A program made the translations under genes and the position numbers. Below the pieces are notes generated by a model. That model had not been told where the DNA came from, did not search any database, and was given only the letters and a program-made list of their open reading frames with translations. DNA of 11,531 bases. Origin: an uncultured Selenomonadaceae bacterium (lineage in GTDB: Bacteria > Bacillota_C > Negativicutes > Selenomonadales > Selenomonadaceae). Of this stretch, positions 1 through 6,681 are shown in pieces (the stretch's first letter is position 1; each line of letters starts with the position of its first letter). The DNA lies in assembly GCA_946402475.1 (NCBI GenBank), contig CAMIWP010000014.1, positions 1-11,531 of the forward strand, written 5' to 3'.

Positions 1-422
1 ACCTGGGCCAGAAGTTCTCTCGCCTTTTCTTCCGTTTCTCTCCGTTCGATCAAGCCGAAATTCAAAAGGGGCTCGCAGACGATGTCCTTGACGCGCATTT
101 TAGGATTGAAGGCCGCCGTGGGATCCTGAAAGACCATCTGGATATGACGGTAGTTTTCCCGCTTTTCCTCCCCGGTGAGCTTTGTGATGTCCCTGCCCCG
201 GAACAGGATCCTGCCCGAGGAGGGGGACTGGGTATTCATGATGGTCTTGAGCAGGGTTGTCTTGCCGCATCCGGATTCCCCCACAATGGCAACGGTCTCC
301 CCCTTCCGCACCTGAAAGGTGATGTCATCGCAGGCCGTCAGGATGCGTCCGCCGGCAGCAGGAAATCTCTTCGTGACGTGCTCCACGCTCATGATGACCT
401 CGGAGCTCTCCCCTTTACACAT
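1..422 (-). CDS. Peptide/nickel-type ABC transporter ATPase, DppF/NikE-like (partial, C-terminus beyond window)
   Basis: This is the second ATPase of the importer, expected to hydrolyse ATP as a heterodimer with the ATPase encoded just upstream, at the inner face of the membrane. Reading leftwards from ATG at 422 gives 140 codons before the window ends. Visible are Walker A GESGCGKT (about residues 48-55) and the Q-loop in MVFQDP (Q99), followed by AFNPKMRVKDIV, typical of the DppF/OppF/NikE family. The signature, Walker B and H-loop lie outside the window. The ATG overlaps the upstream stop by 8 bases (ATGTGTAA) and has a GGGGGA tract seven bases before it. An internal ATG at 392 (MSVEHVTKRF) would begin exactly where family members usually begin and is a real alternative. 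Family assignment is firm; the cargo is not deducible from the ATPase. Confidence 0.93.
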   Translation of the reverse strand, partial: MCKGESSEVIMSVEHVTKRFPAAGGRILTACDDITFQVRKGETVAIVGESGCGKTTLLKTIMNTQSPSSGRILFRGRDITKLTGEEKRENYRHIQMVFQDPTAAFNPKMRVKDIVCEPLLNFGLIERRETEEKARELLAQ

Positions 423-1221
423 AGCGCTTTCCCCCAATCTCCGGCACGGTTCCCAGAAGCATCCTCGTGTATTCGCTCTTGGGCCGGGAGAGGACTTCCT
501 CCGTCTCCCCGTATTCCTCCACCCGGCCTCCCCGCATGACCATGAGCTTGTCCCCCAGGCAGGAGGCCACGCCGATGTTATGCGTGACGACAATCATGGA
601 GGCGTCGGAGCCGGTGATGAACATCAGTTCCCCAACGATCTGGGCCTGGGTGGTGACATCCAGGGCCGAGGTGGGCTCGTCCGCCAGGAGCAGCTTCGGC
701 CGGAAGGTGATGGCCATGGCGATCCCCACCCGCTGCCGCATGCCGCCGGACAATTCGAAGGTGTAGGACTCCATGATGTTTTCCGGATTGGGGAGATTCA
801 TCATGGTGAGCATCTCCACCGCCTTATTGTATGCCTCCTTTTTCCCCATATCGCTGTGGAGCCGAATGTATTCGATGAACTGCTTGCCGATGGTGTGGAC
901 GGGATTCATCATGTTGCCGCTGTCCTGAAAGATCATGGAGATGTCCTTCCCGCGAATCTTCCGCCACTCCTCCGATGAAAGCCCCAGAAGATTCTTTCCG
1001 TCAAATTCCACGGAGCCGGAGGAAACCCTGCCTCCGCCGGGCAAGCAGCCCAGGATCGCCCGTATGACCGTGGTCTTTCCGCTGCCGGATTCCCCCACGA
1101 TGGCAAGGCACTCCCCTTGGGCGAGTTCCAAACTCACATCCTTCACGGTGGGCGACTCGCTTTCCCCTTTTGCCCCTTTCCCGCCGTAGGAAATATCCAC
1201 ATGGGATAGTCTCAAAAGCAA
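415..1221 (-). CDS. Peptide/nickel-type ABC transporter ATPase, DppD/NikD-like
   Basis: This is the first ATPase of the importer and should energise transport through the two permeases encoded upstream. The 268-residue product has Walker A GESGSGKT (43-50), the Q-loop glutamine (Q99, in [12 protein letters not shown]), signature LSGGM (157-161), Walker B LLLADE (177-182), the D-loop SALD and the H-loop histidine (H214, in VVTHN). It stops soon after the ATPase core, so it lacks most of the long C-terminal oligopeptide-type extension of roughly 320-residue DppD/OppD proteins; that short form is common in NikD-like members. The start is TTG at 1221, chosen because of an AAAGGGGGA site six bases before it and because [10 protein letters not shown] begins the domain. 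It lies 70 bases after the binding-protein gene and overlaps the next ATPase gene by 8 bases. Confidence 0.95.
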   Translation of the reverse strand: MLLRLSHVDISYGGKGAKGESESPTVKDVSLELAQGECLAIVGESGSGKTTVIRAILGCLPGGGRVSSGSVEFDGKNLLGLSSEEWRKIRGKDISMIFQDSGNMMNPVHTIGKQFIEYIRLHSDMGKKEAYNKAVEMLTMMNLPNPENIMESYTFELSGGMRQRVGIAMAITFRPKLLLADEPTSALDVTTQAQIVGELMFITGSDASMIVVTHNIGVASCLGDKLMVMRGGRVEEYGETEEVLSRPKSEYTRMLLGTVPEIGGKRYV

Positions 1222-1227
1222 TTAAGA

Positions 1228-1236
1228 TCCCCCTTT
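1228..1236 (-). promoter_or_regulatory. Ribosome binding site that fixes a TTG start
   Basis: The transcript reads AAAGGGGGA, then six bases (TCTTAA), then TTG at 1221-1219. No ATG or GTG lies in frame at a sensible place nearby, so this site is the main reason to accept the TTG as the start of the DppD/NikD-like ATPase. Confidence 0.75.
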
Positions 1237-1247
1237 CCAAAACAGGA

Positions 1248-1269
1248 GAGGGAGCGCAACGGCTCCCTC
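1248..1269 (-). other. Intercistronic hairpin between binding-protein and ATPase genes
   Basis: In the transcript GAGGGAGC pairs perfectly with GCTCCCTC around a six-base loop (CGTTGC), giving an 8-bp GC-rich stem. It lies 22 bases after the stop of the binding-protein gene and 26 bases before the TTG of the ATPase gene. Only a short interrupted T tract (TGTTTT) follows, starting several bases after the stem, so it is a poor terminator. Stem-loops at this place in ABC importer operons often protect the upstream message or cause partial termination, giving more binding protein than ATPase; here that is inference. Confidence 0.6.
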
Positions 1270-1291
1270 CATGTTCTTGCACAAGAGTGTA

Positions 1292-2884
1292 TTACTTTGC
1301 CGGACGGATGAGGTTCGTGATCCAATAGTAATCCGACGGATACATGACCACGCCCTCCACCTTCTTCGAGTTGATGATGTTCGTCTGAGGATAGCCGAAG
1401 AAGAGGGCCGCGCCGTCATCCAACAAGATCTGCTGAAGCTCGATGATGAGCTGGCGGCGCTTGGCCTTATCAAATTCCATGGAAAGGGCTTCCAGTTTCG
1501 CGTCATAGGCCGGATTGCTGTAACCGGAACCGTTCTGGGGATTGTTTCCGTCGGTGTTCGTCTTCCAGTACCAAGTGAGGAAGATCTCGGGATCTCCCGT
1601 GTTCGCGGTCGTGATGTTGGAGATCAGAAGATCGTACTCTCCCTTGATGCCCATGCCGTCGATGAGATTGTAATCCACCGTGTTGATCTTGATGTCAAAG
1701 CCCAGCTTCTTGAGGTCGGACTGCACCGCCTCGGCATAGAGGGGAAGCTCGGCCCGGCTGTTGTAGACCACGAAATCCAGCTGGAGTTTCTTCCCGTCCT
1801 TCTCCCGGATGCCGTCGCCGTCCGTGTCCTTCCACCCCGCCTCGTCCAGGAGCTTCGCCGCCCGCTCGGGGTTGTAGGAGTTGGGATCCTTCAATCCGTC
1901 GAAACCGTAGTCAAGGGAAGGGGGCACCGGCGCCTTGCCGGGAATGAAGGTGCCCTTGAGCAACACATTGTTGTAAGTTTCCCTGTCGCATCCCGAGATG
2001 AGAGCCGCTCGCACCTTCGGATCCGAAAGGATGCGCCCCGGGTTCTGGTTCAGGCGGGAAAGCACCACCCGCAGAGAGGCGATCTCGTCGATGTGGAACT
2101 TGTCATTCCCCCGGAAGATGTCCATGTCTCCCGCCGCGATGTTCACCGCCACGTCCACATCCCCGGACTGGAGGGCCATGGCCCGGGTGTTCGGGTCGTC
2201 AATAGAGGGGATCTCCACCGTCTCGTAAGGAACTTCCCCGTAATAATTCGGGTTCTTCTTCATGACGGCCTTTTCCTTCACGAAGGAATCCACCATATAG
2301 GGTCCCGTGCAGATGGGGCCTTCCTTGGCGAAATTGCGGGAACCCTCCGCCTTGGTATCCACGATGATGAAGAGCGGATCCGCAAGGTACCCGGGCATGC
2401 CGGGAAGGGGCTTTTTCGTGCGGATGATGAGGTTCTGTCCCTCCGCCCTGATCTCCTCGTACTCGAAGAAGGTGGCCGCCCGCTCGTTTTTCTGGAAGGC
2501 CCGCTCGATGGACTTTTTCACGGCGTCTGCCGTAAGCGCCTCTCCGTTGGAGAACTTGATGCCGTCCTTGATCTTGAAGGTCCAGGTGAGATGGTCGTCG
2601 CTGATCTCCCACTTCTCCGCCAGCCAAGGCTGCACATTCATCTTCTCATCAAATTTCGTCAGGCACTCGCCGAGGCCGTAGCGCATGACCACCCAGCCGA
2701 AATAATTCTGGGTAGGCTCCAGGGTATCGGCGAAATTCGTCACACCCACCTTGAGCGCAGAGGCGTCCCCCGCGCTCTTGCCGCCCTCGCTGCCGCCGCA
2801 TCCGGCGATCATGCCCGCCGCCAGTATGCCGCAAAGACCGACACAAATGGATTTCCAAAGTTTCTTCCTCTTGATCCTTTTCAT
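1292..2884 (-). CDS. Peptide/nickel-type ABC transporter substrate-binding lipoprotein (SBP family 5)
   Basis: This is the extracellular receptor that captures the cargo and delivers it to the permeases. The 530-residue protein has a basic N-terminus (MKRIKRKKLWK), a hydrophobic segment and a lipobox ending in MIAGC, so Cys29 should be lipidated and the protein anchored to the outer face of the inner membrane. A GS-rich linker follows. The family 5 hallmark WTFKIKDGIKFSNGEALTADAV (split here: WTFKIKDGIK then FSNGEALTAD) lies at about 101-120. A calcium-loop-like DTDGDGIREKD is at 353-363, a feature common in the family. Length is normal for DppA/OppA/NikA proteins. The protein has only two histidines in the mature part that I can find, so nickel-histidine ligation as in E. 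coli NikA is not evident. ATG at 2884 is preceded by a purine-rich GGAAGAG tract. Gene order places it third in the importer, after the permeases. Confidence 0.95.
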   Translation of the reverse strand: MKRIKRKKLWKSICVGLCGILAAGMIAGCGGSEGGKSAGDASALKVGVTNFADTLEPTQNYFGWVVMRYGLGECLTKFDEKMNVQPWLAEKWEISDDHLTWTFKIKDGIKFSNGEALTADAVKKSIERAFQKNERAATFFEYEEIRAEGQNLIIRTKKPLPGMPGYLADPLFIIVDTKAEGSRNFAKEGPICTGPYMVDSFVKEKAVMKKNPNYYGEVPYETVEIPSIDDPNTRAMALQSGDVDVAVNIAAGDMDIFRGNDKFHIDEIASLRVVLSRLNQNPGRILSDPKVRAALISGCDRETYNNVLLKGTFIPGKAPVPPSLDYGFDGLKDPNSYNPERAAKLLDEAGWKDTDGDGIREKDGKKLQLDFVVYNSRAELPLYAEAVQSDLKKLGFDIKINTVDYNLIDGMGIKGEYDLLISNITTANTGDPEIFLTWYWKTNTDGNNPQNGSGYSNPAYDAKLEALSMEFDKAKRRQLIIELQQILLDDGAALFFGYPQTNIINSKKVEGVVMYPSDYYWITNLIRPAK

Positions 2885-2929
2885 TCCTCTTTCTCTTCCT
2901 TTCTTTCCTCTATGTCAAGGGTATACCTG

Positions 2930-3757
2930 TCACTCATGGCGCGGATCCAACACGTCCCGCAGACTGTCGCCCCAAAGGTTGAAGATAGCCACCACGATGA
3001 AAATGGCAAGGCCGGGATACATCATGAGCCACGGAGCGGTCTGAAGATACTGCCTGCCCTCGTTGAGCATGAGGCCCCATTCCGGCGTCGGCGGCTGGGC
3101 ACCGAACCCCAGGAAGGAAAGCCCGGCGATCTCCATCATCATCGTCCCGATGTCCATGGCTCCGGTGATGACTACCATGGGAAGGATATTGGGCAAGATG
3201 TGCCTGGTGAGAATATCCCTGGTCCTCGTCCCGTTGACCTGAGCCGCCAAAATGAAATCGTTGTGGCGGAGCTTGATGACCAGGCTTCGCACGAGCCGCG
3301 CATACTTGGCCCAGCCCACCACCAAGAGGGCGAGGATGGTGTTGATCACGCTGCCCCCCAGGATCCCCGCAATGGCAATGGCCAGTACCACGCCGGGAAA
3401 GGCGAGCATCATGTCCGCGAGGCGCATGAGAACCATCTCCACCTTTCCCCCGAAATAGCCCGACAGAAGGCCGACCACAAGGCCCACCACGGCCAGCAGC
3501 ACCACGAGGCAGATGGTCATGAAAAGGGATACCTGTGTCCCGCAGATGATGCGGGACAGGATGTCCCTTCCCAGCTTGTCCGTGCCGAGGAGATGTTCCC
3601 CCGAAGGCGTCTGCAACACATTCTTCATGTTGCCCTCCATGGGATCCTGGGGAGCAAGATAGGGAGCAAAGACCGCCACCAACACCACGAGGATGACCAA
3701 CGAGGTGTAAAAGGCAAACAGTCGATGCTGCCGGATGAATTCCAATTTCTCCTTCAT
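2930..3757 (-). CDS. Peptide/nickel-type ABC transporter permease, DppC/NikC-like
   Basis: This is one of two inner-membrane subunits forming the transport channel. The 275-residue product has an N-terminal membrane segment (FYTSLVILVVLVAVFAPYLAP), the family landmark HLLGTDKLGRDILSR (about 56-70), several further membrane segments, the cytoplasmic coupling (EAA-type) loop around AAQVNGTRTRDILTRHILPN, the motif LSFLGFGAQPPTPEWG and the C-terminal WGDSLRDVLDPR, all typical of DppC/OppC/NikC. The start ATG at 3757 shares one base with the upstream stop (TGATG) and has AAAGGGGGA nine bases before it; the open frame continues upstream to 3850 but that part overlaps the preceding gene and has no family similarity. 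Forty-five bases separate it from the binding-protein gene. Confidence 0.96.
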   Translation of the reverse strand: MKEKLEFIRQHRLFAFYTSLVILVVLVAVFAPYLAPQDPMEGNMKNVLQTPSGEHLLGTDKLGRDILSRIICGTQVSLFMTICLVVLLAVVGLVVGLLSGYFGGKVEMVLMRLADMMLAFPGVVLAIAIAGILGGSVINTILALLVVGWAKYARLVRSLVIKLRHNDFILAAQVNGTRTRDILTRHILPNILPMVVITGAMDIGTMMMEIAGLSFLGFGAQPPTPEWGLMLNEGRQYLQTAPWLMMYPGLAIFIVVAIFNLWGDSLRDVLDPRHE

Positions 3758-4695
3758 CAGCGGGACTCCCCCTTTCTGAGCTTCGGATCGAGATAGGCGT
3801 AGGAGAGATCCACCAGGAAATTGATGAACATATAGGCCACGGCGACCCACAGCACGAAGCCCTCGATCAGGGGGTAATCCCGCATCATGATGGCCCGCAC
3901 CGCCGTATTCCCGATGCCGGGCCAGGAGAACACGATCTCAATGACCGCGACCCCTCCCAAGAGCCAGCCGATGGACATGCCCAGAAGGGTGATGAGGGGC
4001 AGCACCGCATTGGGCAGCACGTGTTTCCAGAGGATGGCCCGCTCCGAAAGCCCCCTCGCCCTCGCTCCCATCACATAGTCCTGATGCAGCTCGTCCAGGA
4101 TGACCGTCCGCACCTGCCGAACGTACTTCGTGGATTGATAAATGGCCAGTGTCAGGGCAGGGAGAACCACGCCCTTTGCCGTCACCGAGGAACTGGTGAT
4201 GGGAAAGAGCCCCAGTTTCAGGCCAAAAATGTAAAGGAGCATCAATCCCAGCCAGAAATTCGGCATGGAAACCCCGATAAAGGAGCAGGTCCTCACCAGA
4301 TAATCCGGCCATTCATCCTGACGTACCGCCGACCAGATCCCCAAGGGGAGGGATATGAGCAGGACGAAAACGATGGTGACCACAGCCAGGAACAGTGTCC
4401 CCACAAAACCCTCGGCCAGTTTTTCCGCCACGGGCTTCTTCGCCGAGTAGGACAGTCCCATGTCACCCTGGAGGAGCCCCCCCACCCAATTTCCGTACTG
4501 CACGAGAAAGGGCTTGTTCAGGCCCATCTCCTCCCTGGTCTTCTCGATGAGTTCCTGGGAAACGATGGTGTCTCCCGCCTCCAGGACCATCATGGCCGGA
4601 TCCCCCGGCGCGATATACGTCAGGCAAAAGGTCAGGAAGCTGACCCCGATCAGGGTCACCAGCATTTGCAGCAAGCGGTTGCCGAGTACTTTCAT
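3757..4695 (-). CDS. Peptide/nickel-type ABC transporter permease, DppB/NikB-like
   Basis: This is the first channel subunit of the importer. The 312-residue product begins MKVLGNRLLQMLVTLIGVSFLTF, the usual N-terminal membrane anchor, followed by the APGDPA motif, a periplasmic region with MGLNKPFLVQYGNW and GDMGLSYS, further membrane spans, the coupling loop YVMGARARGLSERAILWKHV (with HVLPNA next) and the C-terminal YLDPKLR. All are characteristic of the DppB/OppB/NikB family. The ATG at 4695 overlaps the stop of the MATE gene as ATGA, which indicates translational coupling; an AAGGAG lies 13 bases upstream, rather far. The frame remains open to 4761 but the extra residues sit inside the MATE gene and are not used. 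Confidence 0.96.
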   Translation of the reverse strand: MKVLGNRLLQMLVTLIGVSFLTFCLTYIAPGDPAMMVLEAGDTIVSQELIEKTREEMGLNKPFLVQYGNWVGGLLQGDMGLSYSAKKPVAEKLAEGFVGTLFLAVVTIVFVLLISLPLGIWSAVRQDEWPDYLVRTCSFIGVSMPNFWLGLMLLYIFGLKLGLFPITSSSVTAKGVVLPALTLAIYQSTKYVRQVRTVILDELHQDYVMGARARGLSERAILWKHVLPNAVLPLITLLGMSIGWLLGGVAVIEIVFSWPGIGNTAVRAIMMRDYPLIEGFVLWVAVAYMFINFLVDLSYAYLDPKLRKGESR

Positions 4696-6032
4696 GTAGC
4701 AACCCACGCTCCTTTCAAAATAATTTTCTTTTGGAGACGACGCAGGAGGAAATGAGCGCACGCTGCCCGGATGCTCTGGTCAATGGCAAGGGCAAGCCAC
4801 GCCCCGACGAGCCCCATCTCCAGGACGTAAAGAAAGAACGCCGTGACAAGGGGGCGCAGGAGGGTAATGCTCACAAAGGAATATGCCGCCACCTGAAGGG
4901 CCTTCCCGCTGCCGCGAAGCACCCCCGCCGCGATCATCGCATGCGCCTCCGGGAAACTCACCGCCGCCACGAAGATGAGAATGACGCTGCCCAGTTCCAT
5001 GGCTCCCCCATCCCCGGAGTACAGGGAAAAGATCTCCTCTCGGAACAGAAAGGTCAGCAGGAAGGATCCCAGGGAAAAAATCACTCCCCATCGGATGCCG
5101 CAACGAAGATACCTCTCCCATCTCCGCGAATCCCTCTTACCCATGGACTGTCCCGCCAAGACCATACTGGCCTTCCCGAGGCCTCCCGCGAAGCTGTAGT
5201 AAAAATCGCAGAAGTTCATACAGATGGCATGGACAGCGTAGGGAATCGTCCCAAGCTCCGCCGCCATGCGCGTGTAGAGCACCATGCCGATGCGCTCGAA
5301 GCCCTGCTCACTGAAAACGCTCCCGAAGACGGGAAGAAATTCCCGGAAATATCCCCGAAGAGACAGCCCGGAGCCTTGAAACATACGTTCCCGCCAAAGG
5401 AAGATCAGCGTCACCGCCATGGTCCAGACCGTTCCCGCCACGGTTCCGATGGCTGCTCCCCGAACCCCCATGGCGGGGAAGGGACCGGGACCGAAGATGA
5501 GGAGCGCGCTCACCGCGAGGTTGACCACATTCCCCTGCACATTGACTGAAAGGACTTTTCCCGTCTCCCCGAACCCCAGCATTACCGCCTGAAGAACAGC
5601 GGCAAGAGATGTGAGGAAAACCGCGGGAAGGACAATGCGGGCATAGGAAAGGGCCAGTGGGAGATAGGATTCCTCCGCTCCCATCCAGAGCAGGATGTCT
5701 TCCAGATGTCGATAGAAGAGGATGTGCACGACGACAAGAACACTGCCCCAAACCAGCAGGGAACGAGAGAGAAGGGACGATGCCTTCCTGTGGTCTCCCC
5801 TGCCATAGCATTCCGCCGCAAGAAGGGTGAGGGCAGCCGCCAGGGAACGGGCCAAGGTCAGGATCATCATGCGTGGCTGGGTAAAGATGCTGACCGCTGC
5901 GATAGCCGCCGTCCCCAAAGTCCCCACCAGAATGAGATCCACATTGGAGAGGAGAATCATGAAGACCCCTTCCATGGCCGCCGGCAGGGCAACATGCAGG
6001 TATTTCTTGTCATATCGGTTTCTCGCCAGCAA
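4692..6032 (-). CDS. MATE-family multidrug/metabolite exporter
   Basis: This is a 446-residue inner-membrane protein of the MATE (DinF/NorM-like) family, which expel organic compounds using a proton or sodium gradient. It shows about twelve hydrophobic segments in two related halves. The first helix is HVALPAAMEGVFMILLSNVD with GTLG after it; the second half has the family pattern GVLRGSGKALQ, LRPLVTAFFLY and GAWLALAIDQSIRA. The first gene of the operon, it lies behind a cobalamin riboswitch and terminator and overlaps the permease gene by 4 bases (ATGA). The start is uncertain: TTG at 6032 (MLARNRYDKKYLHV) gives the usual N-terminal length, with GAAAGG nine bases before it; GTG at 6065 is possible but its GGGAGG lies inside the terminator hairpin. 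The frame is open to 6212, yet that part crosses the terminator and looks non-coding. Substrate unknown; the riboswitch suggests a cobalt- or corrinoid-related compound. Confidence 0.93.
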   Translation of the reverse strand: MLARNRYDKKYLHVALPAAMEGVFMILLSNVDLILVGTLGTAAIAAVSIFTQPRMMILTLARSLAAALTLLAAECYGRGDHRKASSLLSRSLLVWGSVLVVVHILFYRHLEDILLWMGAEESYLPLALSYARIVLPAVFLTSLAAVLQAVMLGFGETGKVLSVNVQGNVVNLAVSALLIFGPGPFPAMGVRGAAIGTVAGTVWTMAVTLIFLWRERMFQGSGLSLRGYFREFLPVFGSVFSEQGFERIGMVLYTRMAAELGTIPYAVHAICMNFCDFYYSFAGGLGKASMVLAGQSMGKRDSRRWERYLRCGIRWGVIFSLGSFLLTFLFREEIFSLYSGDGGAMELGSVILIFVAAVSFPEAHAMIAAGVLRGSGKALQVAAYSFVSITLLRPLVTAFFLYVLEMGLVGAWLALAIDQSIRAACAHFLLRRLQKKIILKGAWVAT

Positions 6033-6067
6033 TCCATCCGACCTTTCTTCCCGAATTTTGAGCACAC

Positions 6068-6109
6068 AAAAACGGCAACCTCCCTGCAAAAGCGCAGACA
6101 GATTGCCGT
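6068..6109 (-). terminator. Intrinsic terminator in the riboswitch leader
   Basis: In the transcript ACGGCAATCT (6109-6100) pairs with AGGTTGCCGT (6081-6072) over 10 bp with one G-T pair; a short inner stem CTGC/GCAG caps it with loop GCTTTT. A TTTTT run (6072-6068) follows at once, then GTGTG. It lies between the cobalamin aptamer and the first coding region, as expected for a transcriptional riboswitch. The 3' arm also contains GGGAGG, the only strong ribosome-binding-like sequence near a possible GTG start at 6065, so folding would hide that too. Confidence 0.82.
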
Positions 6110-6111
6110 AC

Positions 6112-6252
6112 TCATCCCTCTTGTACCGCCCTGGACAACAAACCTCCCTCAAAGGCCGGGGCACTTCGATTCCTCCCACAGCCAAAGAAAGCCATCGCAA
6201 CAAGACGCCCAATGCGTGACTTCAATCCCCTACCCATCGCTCGCAGGTGCAT
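6112..6252 (-). CDS. Possible 46-residue leader ORF between riboswitch and terminator
   Basis: An ATG at 6252 opens a frame of 46 codons (begins MHLRAMGRGLKSRIG, ends LLSRAVQEG) that stops at 6114-6112. An AGAGG lies 8 bases before the ATG, within the loop of a 9-bp hairpin whose 3' arm reaches the first base of the ATG. The stop codon is only two bases before the 5' arm of the terminator. The peptide resembles no family I know and has no regulatory codon run. A ribosome pausing at its stop would cover the terminator's 5' arm, so it could act in control rather than as a protein. It may equally be a chance frame, since the overlapping longer frame runs into the aptamer. Confidence 0.3.
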   Translation of the reverse strand: MHLRAMGRGLKSRIGRLVAMAFFGCGRNRSAPAFEGGLLSRAVQEG

Positions 6253-6275
6253 AAGCAGAGCCTCTTCTCTGCTTA
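6252..6275 (-). other. Perfect 9-bp hairpin just downstream of the cobalamin aptamer
   Basis: TAAGCAGAG pairs with CTCTGCTTA around the loop AAGAGG in the transcript, twelve bases after the P1 helix closes. Nothing like a T run follows, so it is not a terminator. Cobalamin riboswitches often carry a hairpin here (P13) whose loop contacts loop L5 of the aptamer; I see no clear complementarity between AAGAGG and the L5 loop AGAAG, so the role is open. The loop holds a ribosome-binding-like AGAGG for the possible leader ORF. Confidence 0.7.
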
Positions 6276-6287
6276 AACGGTGATGAT

Positions 6288-6553
6288 GAAATGGGCAGTT
6301 CTCCTGGCTCGGTTTCATCGTCTGCGGCAGGCATTCACCGTTCCAGCTTCCCCTCTTGGGCTTGCTTTCACGGGACGCCTCCGCACGGATGCCTTCTGCG
6401 ATGCTTCTGCATCGCAAACGACATCGCACTGCACGCCTTCCCAAGGTACGCATATCTACCCCAGTGACACGATTGTGCAGGACTCCACCTTACAGTGGCG
6501 GGACCGCTCCGGCTTCTCCGGATTCCCTATTAAGTCCGACAGACACCCATTTC
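6288..6553 (-). ncRNA. Cobalamin (adenosylcobalamin/B12) riboswitch aptamer
   Basis: Read on the minus strand, the region holds the conserved blocks of the cobalamin element in the right order: TTAATAGGGAATCCGG, then CCGGAGCGGTCCCGCCACTG followed by TAA, and near the 3' end the B12 box GAGCCAGGAGAACTGCCC. The ends close by a perfect 8-bp P1 helix, GAAATGGG (6553-6546) with CCCATTTC (6295-6288). A variable insert in the middle carries a strong hairpin (GCGATGC/GCATCGC at 6398-6415), making the aptamer about 266 bases, longer than the usual 200 or so. It lies 17-18 bases after the expected transcription start and upstream of a terminator and the MATE/ABC operon. By family rule, cobalamin binding should lower expression of the operon. 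Confidence 0.96.
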
Positions 6554-6577
6554 CTACCATATTCTGTTTCCTCATTT

Positions 6578-6606
6578 ATATTAGAGCAAGACCCGGAATC
6601 TGTCAA
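6578..6606 (-). promoter_or_regulatory. Sigma-70/SigA-type promoter of the MATE-ABC operon
   Basis: On the minus strand a consensus TTGACA (6606-6601) is followed by a 17-base spacer and TAATAT (6583-6578), one base from consensus TATAAT. Transcription would begin near 6571, about 18 bases before the riboswitch P1 helix. Strength and position fit strong constitutive initiation, with control left to the riboswitch and possibly to a protein binding in the divergent promoter region. Confidence 0.88.
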
Positions 6607-6681
6607 GAAGATTCTCCGCCGTTCACCGTTATCCCATACCATCCAAACCGATTTCTCGTCAATGATTCAAATTTCACCGTA

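Noticed and set aside
2885..2929. TTGACA (2918-2913) as an internal promoter for the binding-protein gene
   Set aside because: At the proper distance the sequence is GAGAAA, not a -10 box; the purine tract is better read as ribosome binding sequence.
1271..3796. Long plus-strand open frame of 841 codons
   Set aside because: It runs antisense to the binding-protein and permease genes, which have clear family motifs, and has low-complexity His/Arg/Gly-rich composition typical of an opposite-strand shadow in GC-rich DNA.
3758..3850. Upstream start for the DppC-like permease at 3850
   Set aside because: The extra 31 residues lie inside the DppB-like gene; ATG 3757 has a good ribosome site and normal family length.
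6033..6212. N-terminal extension of the MATE gene up to a TTG at 6212
   Set aside because: It would translate through the terminator hairpin, lacks a ribosome binding site matched to family alignment, and adds 60 residues with no MATE similarity.
6252..6275. The 9-bp hairpin as an intrinsic terminator
   Set aside because: No T run follows; the real terminator-like structure is at 6068-6109.
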